From: Phlebotomus papatasi
Lineage: Eukaryota > Arthropoda > Insecta > Diptera > Psychodidae
DNA length: 64,000 nt
Direction of reading: 5' to 3'
Assembly (NCBI RefSeq): GCF_024763615.1
Contig: NC_077223.1
Span: 19,158,001-19,222,000 of the forward strand
In this document: one piece after another, positions 57,501 to 64,000 of the stretch
How positions within the stretch are numbered: position 1 is the first letter of the stretch
Layout: every line of letters starts with the position of its first letter
Program-made: the position numbers and the translations under genes
Notes under the pieces: model-generated
Told to the model about the DNA's origin: nothing
Seen by the model: the letters and a program-made list of their open reading frames with translations, nothing else
Database searches by the model: none

Positions 57501-59979
57501 TCGGAGTAAAACTCTCGCAGGTAGAGCAGCAGTTTTGCATTTTGCCCGCGCGCGCATATTGTTGTAAAAATTTGAACGCGTTTTTCTCAAAGCACCATTT
57601 TCAAAATCGTTTGTCAAGATATTTCGAAAACGCCAGAACCGATCTTTCTCAAACTTTGCACACTTTTTCTAGATATAGTTGGCTTGTTCTTAACATGAGG
57701 GTTTTTAGAAATATTGATTTTGACGGATTTTATAGTATAAAACATGTTAAAAAGTGGCTGAAAATGATCACTTTTTTGAAAAAAGTTGGGTCAAATCTCA
57801 AAAAAAAAATCCTACTGTTAAGCACGAGCCACATTCATATCCTAAAAGAAAATACTAGTTTTATTGATTTAGGATGAAGCTGCTAGAAAAAAATGTGACA
57901 ACGGAAAAAATGAAGGTGATATCATACCATTTCTCAACGGCTCAATTTTTAAAATTTTCCAAGAATTTTCCGGTGAAATTATCTGCCAAGGCCTACTCTA
58001 TCAGATAGACAAAAATCTGAATTTATGAAATTTCATAGTACAAAAATAAAAAATGGACAAAATTATTTTTTTTTCCTATGTCAAACCCGTTTACCCCCTT
58101 AAAGCGAAAAATATTATTCATTGGTATTGTCATAAAAATTACTTAAATTTTTGGGCTATTTTTGTCCCTATCGTCCATAGAAGCACAAAATACACCGAAT
58201 CAGACTCTGTTGGACTTTCCAAGGTTAGATGTAAGACTTATCATTGATTATGTTTCCCAGTTTAATTTTTATTGTTGATTTTCAGTCCGTAAAAAGTGCC
58301 TCGTCGTTTAAGGGTTAATGAATCTAAGCAATCTATAGCACATTTTAATTGTAGCTGTCTTAAGTCACACATTTCCCGAAAAATTGCTCAGATTCACGCA
58401 AGGAATATTAGAAAAATATGAAGTGTTCCAAGCCAATGTGTGTGCAAAGCCTGAAAACCTTCCCCTATTTTTTAACTCTTTCGCGTCATTAGGGTCATAT
58501 ATGACCCGGGGAAAAAACAATTTTTTTTGACTATTTGCATTAATTGAAATCTATCGGATTGTGCACGACATCATAATAGAAGGATGTAAGATTCTTGCCT
58601 AATTTTCTCAAGACTCCAGATATTCAGGAAAAGAAAATATTTGAGATCAAAAATCACTAATTTCGAACTTTGTGAAATGACTTTCCTTTTTCAAAATTTT
58701 TTATATTAATTTAGTATTTTCAGCAAAAAGTTCTTTAGAAACACAAAAAAGAATATCCAAAGATTGTATATTGCATATTTTGATATAATAAACTACTCTC
58801 AATTTTCCAGAAAAGCGTGTAGAATTTTCCGGGTCATATATGACCCTGTGGTCGCCAAGGGTAACAGTGTTTTCGTCCCAAAGCTATAGCGAAATGTAGT
58901 TGGGACATTGTTTTTCTTTGTGAAATGCAGGTGGGACATCTTGCTCCTGGACATTTCATCTTATATCTGATGAATTATAACATATTTTGCAATATTTTAG
59001 AGTATTCTGCAAGCGTCTCATATTGTGCAATTGTATTGTGAGTGAATAAATATGTGGATAAGTTTATTTTTGCCAAATACCACTCAAAATATTGTGACAG
59101 TGACTGTTCAAGGGATTTCCAGGAAGATTCCTTGAACACCAGGAGTACAGTGTTCATCAAAGCAATCCAGTTTGCCATGGTTTTGGCCAAATTAACAACT
59201 TCAAGCAAAAAAAACTCTCAGAAAGCCCGTAATATAGAGATTTTGAAAATGGTATGTACACTTCCCTTGAGGACAACAGGGTCATATATGACCCGGGGTT
59301 TTTCCGAGTTTTCACGCAATGGAAAATTTTTTTCCTCTCTGAACTATTATATTTGATCATAAAGCATTAGGAAAAACTCAATTTTACATTAATTCATCTG
59401 CTGAATAAAAGTGGGACGCGAAAGAGTTAAGGAACCCCCGTGGGACTTATATATTTTTTGACGAACCGGGAACTTCGAAAAAATATTTTTTTACGAGTAG
59501 TGTCAAAAAAATTCGAAAACTGTTTAAGTCTGAACTTACTAAAAGATTAGACAACAATAAAATTCGAGATGTCCCAATTTTTCTGCTCGCCACTGTACCT
59601 CTTTCACAATCTCTTCATTATAGTGAGAATTGTCCATCTTTATCAGTTTCTATGGCAATAAAAGAACGCGAATGGCAATTGAATGAAAATAGAACATTCT
59701 CAGTACACGATAATTCACTTGACTCTTCCAATTAGAGAGTCACAGAGGTGTTATCTTCAGGCCTGATTCATGTTTCAAGCAATCGAAAAAAAAACATTCC
59801 TCACCATATCTATTCTGCTTGGATGGCAAGAGGGTAGCTATTGCGGCTGGATCACGTTGCATACCATCCCAATCAGCCCCAACGGGGTAGCTTTCCTGAT
59901 AGAACTCCCCTCCGGCCTCCTCCCATCCCTGCGTTTTGCTCGAACGGGATTTGCGGTCTTTTCCTCCACTGCTGGCCAT
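52370..59979 (-). CDS. Tmc7: Transmembrane channel-like protein, TMC7-like
   Basis: Three coding exons (59979-59805, 54766-54620, 54552-52370) join in phase to 834 residues. The cytoplasmic N-terminus has GWEEAGGEFYQESYP and DWDGMQRDPAAIATLLPS, then an Arg-rich stretch and NLTDEERIWEEIHEIKSMPV. About nine or ten hydrophobic segments follow, with the TMC signature PQCWETFVGQQLYKL near residue 565. The C-terminus is charged. TMC proteins are multipass membrane proteins related to anoctamins; TMC1/2 are subunits of hair-cell mechanotransduction, and the role of insect TMC7-like members is poorly known. ATG 59979 is the only in-frame ATG in its exon and follows an acceptor (TATTTTCAG at 60005-60013), so a 5' non-coding exon is likely. 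The subfamily is from memory. Confidence 0.9.
54620..54766 (-). CDS. Tmc7: TMC coding exon 2
   Basis: 147 bp; acceptor TTTTGAAAAG (weak tract), donor GTAGGC. It encodes TTRRVRQGQQENRTSRRRQS and QNQEVQVAMLPDLS; split Ala and Glu codons fit both neighbours exactly. Confidence 0.85.
54996..56225 (-). mobile_element. Non-LTR retrotransposon remnant with (GAATT)n tail
   Basis: On the minus strand, in TMC intron 1: VYCSGDL just after the expected YADD position, DDLSKIGQWADCNGLL, NPAKSQALIIHTRWRNPEP, FTSRAKNLG, then after the insertion 55943-55644 the frame resumes with TLTWFDHAAEICRK, the block 55568-55083 (TLIVPFFTYGAELFFSANAE, IVLWNGLPRERKRELFLRF), a UTR and a (GAATT)n tail at 54996-55010. The catalytic 5' part is missing. 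The clade is uncertain (Jockey/CR1/I group). Confidence 0.8.
55644..55943. mobile_element. hAT-type 300-bp foldback MITE in the retrotransposon
   Basis: Termini TAAGGCGTTTCAACT and complement TAGGGCGTTTCAACT; long inner arms (CGTTCAGCCACCTCTAAACA and others) pair across a short centre. The 8-bp duplication ATACCCAG (55636-55643, 55944-55951) flanks it, and the reverse transcriptase frame is continuous once one duplication and the insert are left out. Confidence 0.88.
56537..57180. repeat. Three tandem foldback units, CCCAACGCACAATAAC arms
   Basis: Unit 1 is 56537-56681, unit 2 about 56682-56829 (left tip altered), unit 3 56833-57180. Each runs from CCCAACGCACAATAAC through TTTTGTAAACATRTTTTTGA to AAAGTTATTGTGCGTTGGGC. 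A CAGT MITE splits unit 3 near its right end. Located in TMC intron 1. Confidence 0.85.
56964..57163. mobile_element. CAGT MITE, copy 4, inside foldback unit 3
   Basis: CAGTACACTCTCTCAATC to CGAGAGTCCACTG between TA dinucleotides, 200 bp. The foldback arm resumes on the far side with TTGTCCGTTGGGCAT. Confidence 0.88.
57400..58098. mobile_element. TTAA-flanked 699-bp element, GGRGGTWARCGGG termini
   Basis: TTAA at 57396-57399 and 58099-58102. Left GGAGGTTAGCGGGTTTGA; the right end complement reads GGGGGTAAACGGGTTTGA. No transposase. It directly abuts a family A fragment at its right TTAA. Confidence 0.75.
58103..58314 (+). mobile_element. TTAA family A, right-hand fragment
   Basis: Matches the last 212 bp of 39311-39820, from the internal CATTAAAGCGAAAA site to the end TCGTCGTTTAAGGG, then TTAA. 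Confidence 0.8.
58476..59426. mobile_element. TTAA-flanked family B, 951 bp
   Basis: TTAA at 58472-58475 and 59427-59430; left CTCTTTCGCGTCATTA, right GGGACGCGAAAGAG. The palindrome GGGTCATATATGACCC occurs three times (58492-58507, 58831-58846, 59279-59294). The interior open frame (59042-59356) shows no transposase motif, so it is non-autonomous. Confidence 0.85.
59805..59979 (-). CDS. Tmc7: TMC coding exon 1
   Basis: 175 bp from ATG 59979 to donor GTGAGG. It encodes MASSGGKDRKSRSSKTQGWE and a conserved acidic block ending LLPSKQNRY plus one base of a split Ala codon. The exon begins at 60004 after TATTTTCAG, giving 25 bp of 5' UTR. Confidence 0.88.
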
Positions 59980-60013
59980 TTTGCGCTGTAGTCTTTGCAA
60001 TTATCTGAAAATA

Positions 60014-60836
60014 CAAAAGCTTTTGATAGAGGAAATGCAGAGGAAAGACGGGAAATTTGCAAAAAAATTTCAACTTACCGGAAGTATTAGAAAAAAAATC
60101 ACCCAATTTATTTGGTATTTGTGAACTGGAATACTTGAAGCATTTCCCGTTCGATTTATAGCCTCGTGTGTTCTTCCATTGACTTTATTTGCAGAACTGA
60201 TTAAATCTTATCATATATTTCAGTGTGAAGTGCATGTTTTTTTTTTGATAAAAAAAACAATTTGCTCCGTGAAAATTCAATAAACTTTCAGTGGTCACTG
60301 CGCTATTGTTTTCCTCGAATTTTTCTGCTCAACCGTGACTACTCCATTGCAGATTTTGCTCCAATTTTGCACTACACATAACCAATTGATGTTCAATTAT
60401 GTTAATTAGATAATATATTGCAATCTACACTACAATTGATGGTATAAAAAAGCAATTTTGTTGGAGGAAGAAAGAAATTTGTTTTCTCCACGAAAATCTA
60501 TGAATTTCAACAGCTAGCAGAAGAACAAGAAGAAATTCTATGTTTTTCTCGCAAGGGGACTTTTGGGTGCTATTGCTCTGCGAGCCATCTATCGGTAAGC
60601 ATTTCTTAAAGTTTGAAAAGTCATTTTGATCGTATTCCTTATAACCGGTAGACAGTAGAAATCTGCCCTGGCCCCGCTCTAAAATAATCAAAATCGGTGC
60701 AGTATTAATTTTTTGTGGATTTTTTTAAAGAAACTATACAGAAAACTTTTGAGATTCTAAGAGAACAATTTCCATTCGATTTTTGATCAGTTTCTTAGCA
60801 TTTTAAAAAAGAAGTCTTCTTCATGTTTGTAGTAAT
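60014..60836. other. TMC 5' region
   Basis: Upstream intron or promoter of TMC. No TATA box or 5' exon can be fixed. Confidence 0.4.
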
Positions 60837-61117
60837 AGGAAGTTCCGCTTTGAAAGAAATTATCGGGACCGAAAAAATCTCGCAATTCACAGCAGTGACC
60901 GAGAAAATTTGCATACCTACAGGAAAGGTCTTTGGAATAAATTACGGAAACGCCGTGATGGATGCAAGATGCAACACATTATTTCAAACTTACCGCTTGA
61001 AAAAAATTATTGCATACATTTAGGGGATTTTAAAAATTATTTTATAGACGAGCTCCCAATAGTAGGCAATTAATATCAAATTTTTTCAATCCGTTTTCAC
61101 TTAAGCCGGAACTCCCT
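60837..61117. mobile_element. MITE with AGGRAGTTCCG termini
   Basis: AGGAAGTTCCGCTTTGA at the left and AGGGAGTTCCGGCTTAAG read from the right. The interior GGGACCGAAAAAA and AATTTGCATACC blocks also occur near 24220-24270, in the same order. Confidence 0.6.
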
Positions 61118-61402
61118 GTAAGCTTTCAACTCACGAATATCCGCAAAGTGCTTCAAGATTAAGTTTGATTATTGTCAGACAATGGTTTGATATAAATTAT
61201 GTTTTAAAACACATAAAATCTTTTTTCTCTATCGCAATTTGAGAAATTCCATGAAAAGCCCGTTTATTTTTTAAAAATGTTTTAGAAAAATTCAGGTTGA
61301 AATATTCTCGTGTTTTTAGATTTGACCTAATACTTGTAATTTTCCTTTTGAAGGAAGTTTCAAATGAAATTTCAAGATATTTTCTATATCTCTTTTCCTT
61401 AA

Positions 61403-62489
61403 CTCTTTCCTCTCCTTTGGGACTCTGGGCACCCATGGAAACAACAATTTTTTTTAGACTATCTAGAATCGATAAAAATCCGATTCTTGTGGATGATTAC
61501 AAACTATAAGGATGTCCAAATCTAGGATATTTTTTGCAGGATTCTAATTAACTTTTGAGCTTAGATATATTTGGTCAAAAATCGTGAATTTTCGATTTTC
61601 TGCTTCCTTGGAGATATTCTGACTTTTTTGATATTTCTAGACCTGAATAAGGAAAAACCTCTCGGGGCCAATATAAGTATGATAACTAACAATTACAGAT
61701 TGCATAAATTCGAAAAATAATTTTTTCTTAAATTTTCAAAAAACTTGTTCAAACTTTACGGGTACTCTCGTGCCCAAAAATCTAAAGGTCAAATGTAAGG
61801 TTATCTCGCCAATGCCCGCCATTTGCTTTTTGACACCAACCTTGTAAGAAAATTCCAAGCGGGAGCGAAATTTTTGCCAATATGGCCGATAATTTTGACA
61901 TTTGGCATCGCGGGAGATTGGTCTGGCTATATGGACCTGATTGAGTCTGACAGCCAAAAACATAAAAAGAAGAGAGAGAGAGAGAGCGGGAGATTGCTTT
62001 CAGGGAAGTTTTTTCTATTCTTCCAGATTTTGGTGAATTCTGATTGTCCAGGAAGTATTTTTTTGGCTCTTGAGGAAGCTTAATGTGTCTACAATAACAT
62101 CGTGTTGAGAGAAATGTGTTTTAAAGTGTTTTTGTGTGAAATATTTTGCAGAATCTGTTGGCAAGCAGGAATTTGGTGTCTTCTTGACCACTTCCTGGAC
62201 ATCCCACAAGATACTGGTCAATAATTCACCTTGTTTTAGTGATCAACCTTGTAAAGGAGTCATTTGATACGCAAAAATATTTCACAAAATTGATATTATT
62301 GGCTTTTAGAAAATTGAAGTTTGTATCCTTTTCGTTCTTTTGGGGACGAGAGTACCCATGAGTTTTCCAATTTCCCAGAGGCGGAGAAAATTCTTTCTCT
62401 ACAAATGTATCATATTTGACCACTAAGACTTACAATAAAATGAGTTTTACTGAAATTCGTTCGCTGGATATGTTGTGGTCCGGAAAGAG
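61403..62489. mobile_element. TTAA-flanked family D, long copy
   Basis: TTAA at 61399-61402 and 62490-62493. A 16-bp terminus CTCTTTCCTCTCCTTT, then GGGACTCTGGGCACCC at 61419-61434; right end GGTCCGGAAAGAG. Related GGG-to-CCC strings occur inside (GGGTACTCTCGTGCCC near 61760, GGGGACGAGAGTACCC near 62342). No transposase seen in 1087 bp. Confidence 0.8.
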
Positions 62490-63246
62490 TTAACATAGGA
62501 AATGGAAGTTCCTGGAGTTTCGGATCAGGATCAGGATCTAAGGGACACTGACTGGTGATAGTAAATTCCCAGATTGCAGATAAGACTCGGTATCTATCCT
62601 ACTTTCATCCTGCATAAGAATTATTAAGTTTTTACTGTTCCTTACCAACGAACGATTCAGGATGAAATCTGAGGGACTTTGACTGTTGACTCTGAATTCT
62701 CCCATCTACCCTAAAACATACATTAGAGATAAATTGACGAAAACGCAGACAAAATTTTGACGTTACTGAACGTTTCTGAAAATTCGCTTAGTTCATAAAA
62801 CTAAAAAACTATAAGGACGTTATCTCTTACCGTTTTCTCTGCAGAAGCAGCCGTAATTAATTAGAACATTTATAGATCTGAAGTCGACCAAATATACTCA
62901 TCTTCCGGCTTATCGAGTCAAAAAAAAAAGAAAATGCGCCTTTTTTCAAGTGATATTACATATTCTTAGTGAAATGATTTTATACATTAAATTACAATAC
63001 TAATTGATAAATTTGTAAACATTCAATGGAATCAATTCAGTACGTTGAAGTCGAATAACTACCCAAACCAATAAGAATTTCACTAATAGAAAAAACGGCA
63101 AAATAAAGAAAGTGTCCTGCAACATTTGCAACAACTACGTTTGCATATTTTATTTGAAGATAAAATTGATTTTTTTTGCAGGCGTAAAACACTTAATAAT
63201 GTGTAAGTAAAAGTTAGACAAACGGAAGTTTTACTTATCCACAATA
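62490..63246. other. Intergenic DNA between DEK and TMC
   Basis: Includes two diverged direct copies of a GATCTRAGGGACWSTGACTG phrase (about 62530 and 62660) and one ACGGTAAGAGATAACGTCC motif on the minus strand (about 62818-62840). Confidence 0.4.
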
Positions 63247-63252
63247 TTTATT
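63247..63252 (-). terminator. DEK polyadenylation signal candidate
   Basis: AATAAA on the minus strand about 130 bp after the DEK stop codon. Confidence 0.5.
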
Positions 63253-63380
63253 CCTTTTATACTAAAAGTGTTTGTTTCTTATCTTGAATGACAAAGTAAA
63301 TCTTTCCGTTTCTTTCCCTTTTCACTTTTTAAAATTTCTTTTCTTTTTTTTTTGAAATGAGAAAGTGATTATTTTCCCAT

Positions 63381-63395
63381 TTATGTTGCAATCAG
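63381..63395 (-). CDS. Dek: DEK last coding exon
   Basis: Five codons, LIAT and TAA, after a TTTTTTTTCAG acceptor. It follows KDFIKATVKS just as ELIS ends human DEK after KDFIKTTVK. Confidence 0.8.
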   Translation of the reverse strand: MIAT

Positions 63396-64000
63396 CTGAA
63401 AAAAAATAATAAGTAATTTATTAATAAATAAAAATTAAATAAATAAATTTAAAAAAAAACTTACAGATTTCACGGTTGCTTTTATGAAATCCTTCTTGTG
63501 TGACAGATCGAACTGTGGAAACTTTGCATAAACTTGCTTGCAAACAGTTTTCATCGTAATTTCTTCTAGATTAGCATCATCGAGAATTTCCTTGACGTAT
63601 CCCTTGATTTCATCATCCTGCGAAAAAAAGAAATCATTAGTTATAGTTTCTTCCATAAACAAAACTTTTCATTTGAAACTTACAGTTGGGAAGGTTGTTT
63701 TGGACTTCTTAGCCAATGGTTCATCTTCAGAAGCATCTTCCTTATCATCCAATTCGGGCTCTTCTTCCTCTTCTTCGCTTGTGGTTTGATCTTTTGTAAC
63801 TTTAGTCTTGGCGGCCGTACGCTTCGGACGTGCCTTACCTGAAAGTCAAAAAGGATTAAAAAGAAAAATTATCAAAATGATCAATTGTGAACCCGAGCAA
63901 TCTAGCCAAAAGAACCTTTTGCCGGCGATGGCGTTGACTTGGACTTTGCATTTCCGGAAGATTTGTTATTTTTGTTGACTCGCCCCTTCTTGCCATTCTT
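63381..64000 (-). CDS. Dek: DEK chromatin protein, C-terminal part
   Basis: Four exons on the minus strand (64000-63916, 63838-63684, 63617-63465, 63395-63381) join in phase. They encode a Lys/Ser-rich linker (KNGKKGRVNKNNKSSGNAKS), KARPKRTAAKTKVTK, an acidic run SEEEEEEPELDDKEDASEDE, and the DEK-C domain (DDEIKGYVKEILDDANLEEI, then TMKTVCKQVYAKFPQFDLSH and KKDFIKATVKSLIAT). DEK binds DNA and histones and affects chromatin structure and splicing; it acts in the nucleus. The N-terminal SAP-like region lies beyond 64000. The stop is TAA at 63381-63383. Confidence 0.9.
63465..63617 (-). CDS. Dek: DEK exon with DEK-C domain
   Basis: 51 codons, phase 0; acceptor TTTTTCGCAG, donor GTAAGT. It contains nearly the whole DEK-C helical domain. 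Confidence 0.92.
63684..63838 (-). CDS. Dek: DEK acidic-tract exon
   Basis: 155 bp; acceptor GACTTTCAG, donor GTAAGT. It encodes a basic segment, a Glu/Asp run and EPLAKKSKTTFPT. Confidence 0.88.
63916..64000 (-). CDS. Dek: DEK Lys/Ser-rich exon, partial
   Basis: 28 codons plus one base, open to the window edge. The donor after AAAAG is GTTCTT, a weak match, but it restores the Gly codon with the next exon (G|GT) and leaves a 77-bp intron. Confidence 0.75.

Noticed and set aside
59042..59356. Possible transposase in family B
   Set aside because: About 100 codons without DDD motifs or similarity I can recognise; contains one of the palindromes.

Overview
The window is nuclear DNA of an insect, most likely a nematoceran (mosquito- or sand-fly-like) dipteran. 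The grounds are AT-rich sequence, GT-AG introns from 66 bp to 15.6 kb, Drosophila-like Graf and Mmp2 proteins, a second TMC-family gene that I recall as absent from Drosophila, and very many small non-autonomous DNA transposons. The species is inference; no search was possible.

Four host genes can be read by joining exons with in-phase splice sites. (1) Graf (minus strand, 1479-6827): three 5'-terminal coding exons of a GRAF/oligophrenin BAR-domain RhoGAP; the rest lies beyond base 1. (2) Mmp2 (plus strand, 20344-45894): seven exons of a GPI-anchored matrix metalloproteinase, from propeptide through cysteine switch, furin site, zinc site, Thr-rich hinge, hemopexin domain and C-terminal anchor signal; the signal-peptide exon is not identified. 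(3) A TMC7-like transmembrane channel-like gene (minus strand, 59979 to 52370): complete, three coding exons, 834 residues. (4) DEK (minus strand, 64000 to 63381): the last four coding exons with acidic tract and DEK-C domain. Mmp2 and TMC converge; TMC and DEK lie in tandem.

Introns and intergenic DNA are dominated by transposon remains: TA-flanked MITEs, CACTA-like MITEs, hAT-type MITEs with 8-bp duplications, TTAA-flanked (piggyBac-like) families, a broken mariner/Tc1 transposase, several non-LTR retrotransposon 3' ends, two tRNA-headed SINE families, and many long foldbacks. Almost all of the 5-kb TMC intron 1 is made of such insertions.

The most notable pattern is shared by three otherwise different TTAA-flanked families. 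Each begins TTAA, then exactly 16 bp of terminal sequence (CYCTTT...), then a 16-bp module that runs GGG to CCC and is usually palindromic. Other points are an interleaved inverted-repeat locus (P-Q-P'-Q') at 8.3-8.5 kb, a short motif recurring about nine times in non-coding DNA, a three-level nested insertion at 43-44.5 kb with an unoccupied relative at 33 kb, and three tandem foldbacks inside the TMC intron.
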